A program made the position numbers and the translations under genes. Below are positions 8,920 through 17,823 of a stretch of 64,000 bases of DNA, one piece after another. The DNA is from Paenibacillus sp. XY044 (GTDB lineage Bacteria > Bacillota > Bacilli > Paenibacillales > Paenibacillaceae), in NCBI RefSeq assembly GCF_002257645.1, contig NZ_NQMO01000010.1:62001-126000 (forward strand). The letters run 5' to 3'. The notes beneath the pieces are model-generated. The model was not told the DNA's origin, did not search any database, and saw nothing but the letters and a program-made list of their open reading frames with translations. The number at the start of each line of letters is the position of its first letter. Within the stretch, counting starts at the first letter, position 1.

Positions 8920-9693
8920 ATGTTAAAGGATAAAGTCATCGTGATTACCGGGGCGTCGAGCGGGATCGGAGCCTTGACGGCGAAGCTGGCCGCAGCGGAA
9001 GGCGCGGTTACGGTGCTGACCGCCAGGTCGGAGCAGCGCCTGCAAGAAGCGGCTGGAGGCATGACGGGATCCTTCGAACTTCGGGCCATGGATGTGACCC
9101 GGGAGGATCAGGTGAGTACTACGATGGAAGACATAATACATAATTACGGCCATATTGATATTTTGCTGAACAATGCGGGCTTCGGTAAGTTTGAGACGAT
9201 TACAGACATGCCTGCCCGGGAGTTTGAACAGATGATGGACGTCAATTACATGGGCACGGTCCGGTGCACCAAGGCGGTGCTGCCGTATATGCTTCAGCGC
9301 AAGGTGGGGCATATCATCAATGTGGCATCGATGGCGGGCAAAATCGGAACGGCCAAATCCACGGCGTACACGGCCACGAAGCATGCCGTTCTGGGCTTCA
9401 GCAACGCGCTCCGGCAGGAACTCCGGGAATCGGGCGTCCGGGTGTCGACGATTAATCCGGGTCCGATCGATACGCCGTTCTTCGACATTGCGGACCCATC
9501 GGGAGGTTATGTCAGCAACGTGGAATGGCTGATGATGAAGCCGGAACATGTCGCCCGCAAGATCGTCCAGGTGATGCATACCGGGAAGGAAGAAATGAAC
9601 CTGCCGGGAAAAGCGGCGGTTGCCATGCGCCTGTACCAGATGTTTCCGAGGCTGGCGGACCGGCTGACCTACCGGATCATGAACCGGAAGTAA
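8920..9693 (+). CDS. Short-chain dehydrogenase, YqjQ-like
   Basis: NAD(P)-dependent oxidoreductase with a Rossmann fold. TGASSGIG near residue 9 binds the cofactor, NNAG follows at about 84, and YTATK near residue 152 is the Tyr-x-x-x-Lys catalytic pair. The 257-residue length and sequence resemble Bacillus YqjQ. I start at 8920, where AGGAGG lies nine bases upstream; the longer open frame from 8866 includes the ribosome-binding site. The substrate is unknown. A terminator follows at about 9.82 kb. Confidence 0.87.
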   Translation: MLKDKVIVITGASSGIGALTAKLAAAEGAVTVLTARSEQRLQEAAGGMTGSFELRAMDVTREDQVSTTMEDIIHNYGHIDILLNNAGFGKFETITDMPAREFEQMMDVNYMGTVRCTKAVLPYMLQRKVGHIINVASMAGKIGTAKSTAYTATKHAVLGFSNALRQELRESGVRVSTINPGPIDTPFFDIADPSGGYVSNVEWLMMKPEHVARKIVQVMHTGKEEMNLPGKAAVAMRLYQMFPRLADRLTYRIMNRK

Positions 9694-9810
9694 CAGAAGC
9701 GGTTTTCGGGTGGAATAGCGTAAGAACAGACTGCGCTTCTAGCGGAAACATTTATGTCGGGACAGGATGCGGTGAAGCCGAAGATACGCTTCCTGATCCC
9801 TATATCGAAG

Positions 9811-9837
9811 CCGGCTCCCGTACGGGGCCGGTTTATT
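9811..9837 (+). terminator. Terminator after the YqjQ-like gene
   Basis: CCGGCTCC pairs with GGGGCCGG across a CGTAC loop and is followed by TTTATTT. Confidence 0.65.
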
Positions 9838-9886
9838 TCTGCGTTTTTCCACCCGCATGATTTTGCGGTCCGTCCTATACTTGCAT

Positions 9887-9915
9887 TTGGTGGGATGGCG
9901 CTTTTGGCATATAAT
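9887..9915 (+). promoter_or_regulatory. Probable sigma-A promoter of the helicase gene
   Basis: TTGGTG, a 17-base spacer and a perfect TATAAT (9910-9915) lie about 40 bases before the helicase start. The -35 element is only a half match. Confidence 0.5.
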
Positions 9916-9954
9916 GATAAAGAATGACTTAAAACATAAAGGATGAACGATTTC

Positions 9955-11418
9955 ATGAACCCGACTTCTTTTGAAGCAACAGGTATTGACCGAGCATGGA
10001 TAGACAAGCTGGCCGAGTACGGCATTACGGAGCCTTCGCCAGTCCAGGCGCAGGCCATTCCCGCCGTGCTGCGCGGAGCGGACGTGCTTGCCCGCTCGCA
10101 GACGGGAACCGGCAAGACATTGGCCTACCTTTTGCCCGTTCTGCAGAACATTGATCCGGAGCTGAAGGCGACCCAGAAGCTCGTGCTTGCACCGACCCAG
10201 GAACTGGGGATGCAAATTGTGCGCGAAGCCGAGAAATACGGGGAAGTTCGCGGCATCGGCGTGCTTGGGCTGATCGGCGGGGCCGCGATCAAGCGCCAGG
10301 TGGAGAAGCTGCGGCAGCATCCCCAGCTCGTGGTCGGGACGCCCGGCAGAGTCCGGGAGCTGATCGAGATGCGCAAGCTGAAGATGCACAACGTCTCGAC
10401 CATCGTAGTAGACGAGGTCGATCAGGTATTTCAGCTCGGCGGTGCCGGCGACGTCGACCGGATTTTGAACAGCGCGCTGCGTGACCGCCAGCTGGTGTTT
10501 CTGTCGGCCACGGTCAGCGATAGCACGGCGGCGCTGGTCAAGCGGGAGATGCGCAGCCCGGTCGAAATCGGAATCGATCCGGAGCAGACGACCGCACCCG
10601 GACTGGAGCATTTGTATGTGGTGGCGGAGGAACGTGACCGGATCGACATGCTGCGGCGCCTCATCCGCCAGTACAACCCGCAGCGGGCGATCGTCTTCGT
10701 CAATCAGACCGAATCAATCGCCGAGGTGGAGGCGAAGCTGAACCATCTGGGCATCGCGGCGGAGGGCTTGTACGGAGACGCGGACAAACTGGCGCGCAGC
10801 CGGGTACTCAGCGGCTTCCGCCATGGCAAGTTCAAAGCGCTGGTCGCAAGCGACGTGGCGGCTCGCGGGCTCGATATCGAAGGACTCGAGCTCGTCATCA
10901 ACTTCGACCCGCCGCCTGACGCCGAGCACTATGTGCACCGTGCCGGACGGACGGGCCGGATGGGGCGCAGCGGAAGCGTCGTGTCGATCGTGACGGATCG
11001 CCAGATCTTCATTATGCGGAAGTTTGCGGGCGAGCTCGGCATCTCGCTCGAGCCGCGCGTGCTATACGCCGGCAAGGTACTGACGTCGGAACAGCTTGCG
11101 GCCCGCAAAGGCGAACCGTCAGGACAGCCGCGTCAGCGTCAAGTCCGGCCTGCCGGGAGCCAAGCAGGCATGGCGGAAGTGCGCGGCAGCCGGCAGGCGG
11201 AACCGAAGCCGGCTAAAGGAAGCACCCGCGGCGCTTCGACCCTGAACGGGCCGCGGGAAGACGGCGTGCGCCGTGACGGCCGGGAACCGTCCCGGCAGGG
11301 CGGTGAGCCTTTTAAGGGCGGCAAACCGGCGGCCCGCCAAAGCCAAAGCGAACGGGAGCGCAACCGCAAGAACAAGGGCGCTCCGAAATGGCTGAAAAAT
11401 AAACCTCCCCGTCCTTAA
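9955..11418 (+). CDS. DEAD-box RNA helicase, YfmL-like
   Basis: ATP-dependent RNA helicase, probably acting in ribosome assembly or mRNA turnover. All core motifs are visible: Q motif (PSPVQAQAIP), I (SQTGTGKT), Ia (APTQEL), Ib (TPGR), II (DEVD, with Val replacing the usual Ala), III (SAT), V (ARGLD) and VI (HRAGRTGR). Residues beyond about 390 form a basic Arg/Gly/Ser/Pro-rich tail likely to bind RNA. Sequence and the DEVD variant resemble Bacillus YfmL, a ribosome-biogenesis helicase. I prefer the ATG at 9955, since AAAGGA overlaps the ATG at 9943 and can only serve the later one. Confidence 0.85.
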   Translation: MNPTSFEATGIDRAWIDKLAEYGITEPSPVQAQAIPAVLRGADVLARSQTGTGKTLAYLLPVLQNIDPELKATQKLVLAPTQELGMQIVREAEKYGEVRGIGVLGLIGGAAIKRQVEKLRQHPQLVVGTPGRVRELIEMRKLKMHNVSTIVVDEVDQVFQLGGAGDVDRILNSALRDRQLVFLSATVSDSTAALVKREMRSPVEIGIDPEQTTAPGLEHLYVVAEERDRIDMLRRLIRQYNPQRAIVFVNQTESIAEVEAKLNHLGIAAEGLYGDADKLARSRVLSGFRHGKFKALVASDVAARGLDIEGLELVINFDPPPDAEHYVHRAGRTGRMGRSGSVVSIVTDRQIFIMRKFAGELGISLEPRVLYAGKVLTSEQLAARKGEPSGQPRQRQVRPAGSQAGMAEVRGSRQAEPKPAKGSTRGASTLNGPREDGVRRDGREPSRQGGEPFKGGKPAARQSQSERERNRKNKGAPKWLKNKPPRP

Positions 11419-11449
11419 TCGGCGGGAGGCAGGAGTACGGATGGATTCT

Positions 11450-11486
11450 CCCGAGCGGGACGCGCCCTTGGCTGTTCCCGCTCGGG
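11450..11486. repeat. Perfect 11-bp inverted repeat between the helicase gene and ecsA
   Basis: CCCGAGCGGGA at 11450-11460 is exactly mirrored by TCCCGCTCGGG at 11476-11486 across a 15-base loop. There is no T run, so termination is doubtful. It may be a weak terminator of the helicase mRNA, a stabilising hairpin, or an operator ahead of ecsA. Confidence 0.55.
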
Positions 11487-11508
11487 ATTTGAATGAGGTG
11501 AAGAGTTG

Positions 11509-12255
11509 ATGAGTGATACGGCTGTGCTGGATATTCAAGGCCTTATCGGTGGTTACAGCCTGAACCGCCCGGTGCTGCACGATATTTCGTTTCAGGTCGG
11601 GTCCGGCGAGATGGTTGGCCTGATCGGATTAAACGGGGCCGGCAAAAGCACGACAATGAAGCATATTCTCGGATTAATGCATCCGCAAAAGGGTGACATC
11701 CGCGTGAAGGGCAAGAAGCGGGAGGAAGACGCCGGGATTTATCACGGTGCGCTCGCCTTCGTTCCGGAATCTCCGCTGCTCTACGACGAGATGACCGTCA
11801 GGGAGCATCTGGAGTTTACCGCGAGAGCGTACGGTGTGGACCGCCAAGACTACGAGGAGCGGGCCGACCGGTTGTCAAGCATCTTCCGGATGCAGGATAA
11901 GATGGACAGCTTGTCCACGCAGTTATCCAAGGGGATGCGGCAGAAGGTCATGATCATGTGCGCGTTCGTGGCCCGGCCCGCTCTGTACATTATCGATGAG
12001 CCGTTCCTTGGCCTGGATCCGCTCGGAATCCGCTCCCTTCTTGATTTTATGGTTGAGCTCAAGGAAGGCGGGTCATCGATCCTGCTGAGCTCCCATATTT
12101 TATCGACGATCGAAAATTACTGTGACCGCTTTATCGTTCTCCACCAGGGACGCGTAATCGCGCAGGGGACGCTGGAGGACATCGCTGCGCAGGCGGGCAG
12201 ACCGGGACTGCCGCTGGAGGAGCTGTTCTATACTCTCGTGCAGGGCAGGGATTGA
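11509..12255 (+). CDS. ecsA: ABC transporter ATP-binding protein EcsA
   Basis: ATPase subunit of the Ecs exporter, which in Bacillus affects secretion, intramembrane proteolysis and competence. Walker A GLNGAGKST, signature LSKGMRQK, Walker B LYIIDEP, D-loop LGLDPLG and the switch His in LLSSHI are intact. The 248-residue chain aligns by eye along its length with B. subtilis EcsA. GAGGTGAAG precedes the ATG at 11509; the TTG three bases earlier is less likely. It overlaps ecsB by one base. Confidence 0.9.
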   Translation: MSDTAVLDIQGLIGGYSLNRPVLHDISFQVGSGEMVGLIGLNGAGKSTTMKHILGLMHPQKGDIRVKGKKREEDAGIYHGALAFVPESPLLYDEMTVREHLEFTARAYGVDRQDYEERADRLSSIFRMQDKMDSLSTQLSKGMRQKVMIMCAFVARPALYIIDEPFLGLDPLGIRSLLDFMVELKEGGSSILLSSHILSTIENYCDRFIVLHQGRVIAQGTLEDIAAQAGRPGLPLEELFYTLVQGRD

Positions 12256-13481
12256 TGATGGATCTGAGAAAACTTCGGATGGAGCGGCGCGGCCGCTTCT
12301 GGGGGGAAGTAACCCCCTATCTCGGCTACGTGATCCAGAGCGGCGTGGCCGTGCTGCTGCTGTTTATGCTGATTGCTTTTGCGGCGTGGTACACGTCGCT
12401 CGTCCAGCATATTCCAGCCGGCCTGCCCATTCGCTGGATCATGCTGATTCTGTTCGTGCCGCTGACGGTAAACAGCAGCTTTCGGACGTACCTGCAGCCG
12501 GCAGATACGGTGTTTTTGCTGCCGCAGGAGTCCAGGATGCACGACTATTTCAAGGCGGGCTGGACCAGCGGCGTCGTTTATAAACTTATCGGCCTTGCCC
12601 TGGTATTCATCCTGTCCTGGCCGCTGTATGTCCGCAGCGATACGGATCCCAGGTCCTTCTGGCCGTTCCTGCTCCTCCTGTTTGCCTTGAAGCTCCTGGC
12701 TTCCTACGGCTGCTGGAAGGAGCTGCGGATGGTATCCCGGCGAGCATCGGCGGGTTACCGTCTGCTGCGCTACGTCGTGCTTGCTCTTGCGGTTGCTGCC
12801 TGGCTGTGGCAGCCGGAATGGCGGAGCCTCCTGTTTATCGTGCTGCTGGCTCTGACCTATATCGCCGCCCTCCGTATTCCGGCCAAGCATTTGGTAGCCT
12901 GGGAGCGCCTGATTGCCGTGGAGAAAACGCACAGCGCCCGCGTTATGCTGATCCTTGGCTGGTTCGTCAACGTTCCAGGCAGACAGCAGCGCGTCTATCC
13001 CCGCAAGTGGATGTCCTGGGCCGGAAACCGGGTGCCCTGGAAGCCGGGCGCGGCGTACCGCTATTTAATTACGAAGAGCTTTGTCCGCAGCGACATTTTC
13101 AGCATCGTGATCCGCGCGGGCATTCTTGCAGCGCTCCTCGTTTGGTGGACCCAACGCGGGCTGCTGGGCAGCGGGATATACCTGTTTTTCGTGTTCGTGA
13201 TCGGCGTTCAACTGTCCTCGCTGCTGCGCTATCACCAGGAATCTTTCTGGCTGCACATTTATCCGGTGCCGCCTGCATCGCGCAAGCAGAACGCCGTAAA
13301 CCTGGCGTTTCAAATTCAGCTCGTCGTCGCCGTATTGATCTGGCTGCCCATGCTGGGTGCAGGGAGCAGCCGAATCGGGCCGTCGCTGCTGACGCTGCTT
13401 GGCGGAGCCGTGATCTGTTTGTTATTCCGTTATTTCCAGTCCCGCAAGGGCAAGAGTGACGACGGGGATGACGATGAATAA
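12255..13481 (+). CDS. ecsB: ABC transporter permease EcsB
   Basis: Membrane partner of EcsA. The protein of about 408 residues has several strongly hydrophobic segments near residues 28-55, 62-80, 105-125, 140-160, 180-200, 290-310 and 355-385, separated by short basic loops. The central cytoplasmic part resembles Bacillus EcsB. The start ATG at 12255 overlaps the ecsA stop (TGATG), and a second in-frame ATG follows directly. A strong terminator follows the gene, so the operon is ecsAB without an ecsC. Confidence 0.85.
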   Translation: MMDLRKLRMERRGRFWGEVTPYLGYVIQSGVAVLLLFMLIAFAAWYTSLVQHIPAGLPIRWIMLILFVPLTVNSSFRTYLQPADTVFLLPQESRMHDYFKAGWTSGVVYKLIGLALVFILSWPLYVRSDTDPRSFWPFLLLLFALKLLASYGCWKELRMVSRRASAGYRLLRYVVLALAVAAWLWQPEWRSLLFIVLLALTYIAALRIPAKHLVAWERLIAVEKTHSARVMLILGWFVNVPGRQQRVYPRKWMSWAGNRVPWKPGAAYRYLITKSFVRSDIFSIVIRAGILAALLVWWTQRGLLGSGIYLFFVFVIGVQLSSLLRYHQESFWLHIYPVPPASRKQNAVNLAFQIQLVVAVLIWLPMLGAGSSRIGPSLLTLLGGAVICLLFRYFQSRKGKSDDGDDDE

Positions 13482-13490
13482 CCGAACGAA

Positions 13491-13521
13491 AAAAGACCGG
13501 GAGTACGCTCCCGGTCTTTTT
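13491..13521 (+). terminator. Strong terminator of ecsAB
   Basis: AAAGACCGGGAG and CTCCCGGTCTTT form a perfect 12-pair stem with a TACG tetraloop, followed by a T run. Confidence 0.92.
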
Positions 13522-13581
13522 GTGCATCCATCTGAACCGATGATTGCTCAGCGGCCTGCATGGATGGGGGTGCTTTTTCGA

Positions 13582-13710
13582 TTATAACCAGAAAGAACGA
13601 GTGATGATCACCAAGAGGATAAAGAGAACCAGGATGGCGCCTGTGTTGCCAAACAATCCGTGGCAATGTCCATATCCGTATCCATATCCGCCTCTTACTT
13701 CTTCGCTCAT
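13582..13710 (-). CDS. YjcZ-type small sporulation peptide
   Basis: A 42-residue peptide too short for routine gene calling. The N-terminal part is rich in Gly, Tyr and His (repeats of GYGYGYG followed by HCHG), then a single hydrophobic segment AILVLFILLVIIT ends near a Trp. This layout (Gly-rich head plus ILVLFILLVII helix) is characteristic of the YjcZ family of Bacillus and Paenibacillus, made during sporulation. AAAGGGG sits eight bases ahead of the ATG, and an exact CATATGATA sigma-K-like -10 element lies about 40 bases upstream. The function of the family is not established. Confidence 0.85.
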   Translation of the reverse strand: MSEEVRGGYGYGYGHCHGLFGNTGAILVLFILLVIITRSFWL

Positions 13711-13751
13711 TGTTCATTCCCCTTTACAATGGTTTGTTTTTCGTTACACCG

Positions 13752-13778
13752 TATCATATGTCTAGGGGGGCGGCTGTG
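13752..13778 (-). promoter_or_regulatory. Sigma-K-like promoter of the yjcZ-type gene
   Basis: On the minus strand CAC (AC at 13776-13777), 15 bases, then CATATGATA (13752-13760) matches the mother-cell sigma-K pattern (AC, about 16 bases, CATANNNTA). Transcription would start about 35 bases before the ATG. Confidence 0.6.
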
Positions 13779-13841
13779 CTTGGGCATATCACCCGTTCTT
13801 TCCCAAAAAAAATAGGTGATTGATGACTCGAAAAACCACGC

Positions 13842-15143
13842 TTATTTCCGCTGCAAATCCTGGACGCCCTGATAGATCAAATCGAACAGATCCTCAAGGT
13901 ACTCCTCGTCGATGCAGGAGAAAGCGACCCGCAGGTCATGCTCGCCGAGGGCGATCGTGCCGACTCCGTATTGGTGGATCAAATGGCTGCGCAGCTCTTC
14001 GGCCGAAACGTCTTTCAGCTTAAGGCACATGAAATATCCGGAATTAAACGGATAGTACTCCCACACGTCGCCGTACTTGCCGCTGTCCAGCACCGATTTC
14101 ACTTTGTTGGCGCGGCCTTTCATGATGTGGAACTTCTCTTCCTTCTGAGACGCGAATTCAGGCGACTTCAGCGCATCCAGCACGAAAGTCTGGGAAGGAT
14201 GGGGGCCGCTGGAAATCGTCGCGCGAATGATGCCCAGAGTCTTTTGCTCAAGGGAGGCGAGCACGTTTTTATCCTGGGAAGCATAGGTGATGAAGCCGAC
14301 CCGGAATCCCCAAACGAACTCCTCCTTGGTGGCGCCGTCGACTTTTACGGCCAGCACGCGCGGATGGATATCCGCCAATTTGCCGAACAGCGACTCTTTG
14401 AGGGAATCTTCAAAGAAAAGGCCGAAATAGGCATCGTCCGTAACCGCCACGACATTGATGCCGGCTTCGGCGGCTTCCTTGATGGCAGCGACGATGGCTT
14501 CACCTTCCGCCGGTCCCGGAGTGTAGCCTGTCGGATTGTTCGGGAAGTTGAGCAGCACGACGGCTTTACCTTTGTCCTTCTGGGCCATCAGGGCTTCGCG
14601 AAGTCCGTCGCTGTTGAAGGTCATGTCCCCGGTAAACAGCGGGTAGTTGACCAAGACGCCGTGACGTCGGATGCCGAAGGTCAGTTCATAGTTCTCCCAG
14701 TTTTTGTCCGGATAAATCACGGCGTCTCCTTCGTTCACGAACAGATCGGCCACGATGCTGAGCCCATGGGTAAGGGCGTTCGTAACAATCGGGCTGCTTA
14801 CCGTTTTGCCCGCGAGCGACGGGTTCTCCTCAATCATTTTCGCCAGCCAGGCAGCGCGCAGATCGGGCTTGCCTGCGGGTGGTGCGTATGGATACAGGTC
14901 TTTCGGAGCGAAAGCGGACAGTTTCTCCTGAATAGCAACCAGATGCATCGGAATTCCCTGCTCGGTCGCAATGCCGATCGTTGCGTTATACTTCTTGGCA
15001 TGGCTTGTAGCTTCCGCGGATTGGCTCAGTATGCCTTCCTTCGGAAAATAGATTTCCTGACCAAGCGTGGACAACATTTCGTACACATGCGCGTTGCCGG
15101 CTTTTAAGCTTTCGTTCAACTGTGCAGCGAGTGGGTTTAACAT
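13842..15143 (-). CDS. Class I/II PLP-dependent aminotransferase
   Basis: Fold-type I aminotransferase of 433 residues, cytoplasmic. The NFPNNPTGY motif marks the PLP pocket, DDAYFG carries the Asp that pairs with the pyridine nitrogen, and the Lys in VDGATKEEFVWG is the candidate Schiff-base residue. Near the C-terminus LRVAFS contains the carboxylate-binding Arg. I start at the second ATG because GGAAGGA is well spaced from it and overlaps the first. The amino-acid substrate cannot be read from sequence. Confidence 0.85.
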   Translation of the reverse strand: MLNPLAAQLNESLKAGNAHVYEMLSTLGQEIYFPKEGILSQSAEATSHAKKYNATIGIATEQGIPMHLVAIQEKLSAFAPKDLYPYAPPAGKPDLRAAWLAKMIEENPSLAGKTVSSPIVTNALTHGLSIVADLFVNEGDAVIYPDKNWENYELTFGIRRHGVLVNYPLFTGDMTFNSDGLREALMAQKDKGKAVVLLNFPNNPTGYTPGPAEGEAIVAAIKEAAEAGINVVAVTDDAYFGLFFEDSLKESLFGKLADIHPRVLAVKVDGATKEEFVWGFRVGFITYASQDKNVLASLEQKTLGIIRATISSGPHPSQTFVLDALKSPEFASQKEEKFHIMKGRANKVKSVLDSGKYGDVWEYYPFNSGYFMCLKLKDVSAEELRSHLIHQYGVGTIALGEHDLRVAFSCIDEEYLEDLFDLIYQGVQDLQRK

Positions 15144-15306
15144 GGTTTCCATCCTTCCAAATCTGTATAATGATAGGCTTTTGCAAGGTATATACCGTTT
15201 TAACTGCCTAACATTATAACACCTGTGAACAGAGCCGTCACGGAAAAAGGAAAAGGATGGTTATGCTGAGAATAAGGCTCTCCCAGCCTCCACATTCCTT
15301 GTGATC

Positions 15307-15960
15307 TCACTCTTCTTCGGAATAGGGACCCGGGTCTGCGGTTTGCTGCATATGAGGGCAAGCGCTGCTGCGAATCAGCTCCATCGTCTCCCGGTCTTTG
15401 CCGTGGCCCCTGGCCTCAAGACCCTGCAGCACCTGATCCCTTTTGTCCTCCGTTAAATTTTGTCCGAATTTAAACTTGGCGGTGATTCGGTCGGGAACGA
15501 TCCGCATCACGGCAACCCCACGCAGCCTGGAAGCATATTTGGGGTTGAGGGTTTCAATAGGGGCATATCCGCCCTCGGGCTGAAGCTTGTTCATAAACAG
15601 GGTAAAGGCGGCTGCTTTCTCCTCCAGGTCCTGTACAATTTCGACCCGCCCCGACGCAGTGACGCTCTTGAAATACGAAGTGGCAGGGCAGGCCATCAAC
15701 GGGTCGGTGAAGTAGGAAGGGATGACGGCATATTCTTCCGCGACACTGAAGCTTACGCGGGGATTGGCGGCGAGGTGGTCCATTTTTTCGCCGAAACGGC
15801 TGCCATGCATGTAGAAAATGCCTTGATGGTATACATAGTTGATCGGGGTCACCCGGGGATGTCCGTCTTCTCCAAGGGTCCCCAGAAAGCCGAAGCTCAT
15901 CTCCGACAAAAACGCTTCTATTTCTTCTTCATGGGTCACTTCAAATTCATTTCTTCTCAT
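15307..15960 (-). CDS. Pyridoxamine 5'-phosphate oxidase-like flavoprotein
   Basis: Split-barrel flavin-binding protein of 217 residues. The FLGTLGEDGHPRVTPINYVY region and FYMHGSRFGEKMDHL match the FMN-binding barrel shared by pyridoxamine oxidases and 5-nitroimidazole reductases. Perfect AGGAGG lies eight bases before the ATG at 15960; the longer open frame includes non-conserved residues. It is divergent from a MocR-type regulator whose own PLP domain suggests a link with vitamin B6, but the true substrate is not known. Confidence 0.82.
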   Translation of the reverse strand: MRRNEFEVTHEEEIEAFLSEMSFGFLGTLGEDGHPRVTPINYVYHQGIFYMHGSRFGEKMDHLAANPRVSFSVAEEYAVIPSYFTDPLMACPATSYFKSVTASGRVEIVQDLEEKAAAFTLFMNKLQPEGGYAPIETLNPKYASRLRGVAVMRIVPDRITAKFKFGQNLTEDKRDQVLQGLEARGHGKDRETMELIRSSACPHMQQTADPGPYSEEE

Positions 15961-16034
15961 TGGTTTTCTCCTCCTTGATGCAGCACTTGCCGATCGGCTG
16001 TTATCAGTGCGATGACAACAGCATAACGGGAATA

Positions 16035-16082
16035 TTGACAAGGAAAAAGGTCCAATATAGAGTATTTTTTATAGTCCATTTT
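16035..16082 (+). promoter_or_regulatory. Putative MocR promoter and direct-repeat operator
   Basis: A perfect TTGACA (16035-16040) with TAGAGT 17 bases on forms a plausible promoter toward the MocR gene. Overlapping and following it, GTCCAATAT (16050) and GTCCATTTT (16074) are direct repeats 24 bases apart. MocR-family regulators are known to bind spaced direct repeats in such divergent regions. Confidence 0.45.
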
Positions 16083-16166
16083 GGCGGCGGCTGGCAAGAT
16101 AAGCTGTCACAGGAGGAACATTCATTCATTTGATGCTGGTTCCGCAGCAAAGGAAGGGAGGACAGC

Positions 16167-17627
16167 ATGGAGATATCCCTGCATCTAGAGACGTATATTG
16201 AAAAGCACCGCTACAAGTACCTGGCGCTATATCACGCCCTGAGGGACGCCATCATGGAAGGGAGGCTCCCCGGGGGAACGAAGCTTCCTTCTACCCGCGA
16301 GCTGGCGGATCAATACGGCTTGTCGAGGGGGTCGGCCGCCTTGGGTTACGATCTGCTGGTGTCGGAGGGCTATGTCCACAGCGAAGTGGGCCGGGGGACA
16401 TTCGTTGCCCTCGCGGGACCTTCACCGAAAGCTGCGGTGGAGGCCGAAGCCGCCCCACTTGCCCTTTCCCGCTGGGGAAAACGGCTGCTGGAGCTCCCGC
16501 CAATCCCCAAAGCGGGGAGCAAAGCTCCGTCCGCCATCGACTTGGGGGGAGGCGGGATGAGCATGGAGCTGTTTCCGTATGCGGAGTGGCGGAGCGCCAT
16601 GACCTACGCCGGCGGCCGGGGCGGAGAGGATATGCAGCGCGGGGCTGACCCCGCCGGGGATCTTGGACTGCGGCAGGCGCTCGCCGCCCACCTGCGCGTC
16701 ACGCGGGGGATTCATACCGATCCCGGGCAGATCGTGCTTTTCAGCGGATCGATGCAGGGCATCACGCTTCTCTTTCAGCTGCTGCTCAATGAAGGCGAGG
16801 CGGCCGTGCTCGAAGATCCGTGCTATTCGGGAATCATCCGGGCGGCGGCGGCTTGCGGGGCGAGGGTGATTCCGGCTGAGACCGATGTCCATGGCATCCG
16901 CCTGTCCGAATGGGACGCCCGTCTCGTGCTGGTGACGCCGAGCCGCCAGTACCCGACCGGTGCCGTCCTGACGCTGGAGCGGCGCCGGCAGCTGCTGGAC
17001 TGGGCGGAGCGGCATCAGGCGGTCATCCTGGAAGACGATTACGACAGCGAGTTCCGCTTCGGCGGAAGGCCGATCGAGCCGCTAAAGACGCTGGATACGC
17101 GGGATCGGGTCATTTATATCGGCTCCTTCTCGAAGACGATGTTTGCCGGGCTGCGTCTCGGTTATGCCATCGTCCCGGAGATGCTGGTGGATGCGGTGCT
17201 CCGGGCAAAAACGCTGTACGAGCCGTTAACGACAGGGCTGCTCGAGCAGCGGGCGCTCGCCCGGTTCATGACCCGGGGCGACTATGGCCGGCATCTGCGC
17301 CGGCTAACGCGCATCTACGGTGCCCGCCACCGCCATTTCTGCGCCCGGATGCGGGAGAAGGCGGGGCACCTGTTCTCGTTGATGCCGGGGGATTCGGGCC
17401 TGCATGTTTATGCTTATTGGCTGAAACCGCCGGAAGCTTTTGCAGCCTTTAGGGACGCAGCGGAGGCGCGCGGCGTGACTTTCAGGGACGCGACCGGCTA
17501 CAGGATCCAGCCTGGCCCACCGGCGGCATTTTTCAGCTATGCACGTTTGGACGAGCGGCAGCTGGCGGAAGGAGTTGACCGGCTGGCGGCGGCATGGGAG
17601 GATATCGAGCACAGTATGAATGGATAG
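16167..17627 (+). CDS. MocR-family (GntR plus aminotransferase) regulator, PdxR-like
   Basis: PLP-dependent transcription factor. Residues 1-75 are a GntR winged helix (GTKLPSTRELADQYGLSRGSA), joined by a linker to an aminotransferase-like domain from about 110. VILEDDYDSEF carries the pyridine-binding Asp and IGSFSKTMFAGLRLGY the PLP-binding Lys. Length of 486 residues is normal. AAGGAAGGGAGG precedes the ATG. The divergent pyridoxamine-oxidase-like gene and shared intergenic direct repeats suggest it controls vitamin B6 salvage or a related amine pathway. Confidence 0.87.
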   Translation: MEISLHLETYIEKHRYKYLALYHALRDAIMEGRLPGGTKLPSTRELADQYGLSRGSAALGYDLLVSEGYVHSEVGRGTFVALAGPSPKAAVEAEAAPLALSRWGKRLLELPPIPKAGSKAPSAIDLGGGGMSMELFPYAEWRSAMTYAGGRGGEDMQRGADPAGDLGLRQALAAHLRVTRGIHTDPGQIVLFSGSMQGITLLFQLLLNEGEAAVLEDPCYSGIIRAAAACGARVIPAETDVHGIRLSEWDARLVLVTPSRQYPTGAVLTLERRRQLLDWAERHQAVILEDDYDSEFRFGGRPIEPLKTLDTRDRVIYIGSFSKTMFAGLRLGYAIVPEMLVDAVLRAKTLYEPLTTGLLEQRALARFMTRGDYGRHLRRLTRIYGARHRHFCARMREKAGHLFSLMPGDSGLHVYAYWLKPPEAFAAFRDAAEARGVTFRDATGYRIQPGPPAAFFSYARLDERQLAEGVDRLAAAWEDIEHSMNG

Positions 17628-17823
17628 ACGACGGACGACGGCAAGCATCTATATCCCGATGCAAATTATTCGTTGCGCTATGAAGGCGCGATTTTGGACA
17701 GGCCTCTAGGGATGCGAACCCGGCGGAAGCTCGGGGGAATATGGGCAGGATGTGCAAAAACCGCGCCGAAATAGTATCATAGGAGGAAAGATATGAGTCT
17801 ACGATATAGGGGGGAATGACGAC

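Noticed and set aside
13430..13717. 95-residue minus-strand frame over the yjcZ-type gene
   Set aside because: The 42-residue frame in another register has the ribosome site, promoter and family pattern.
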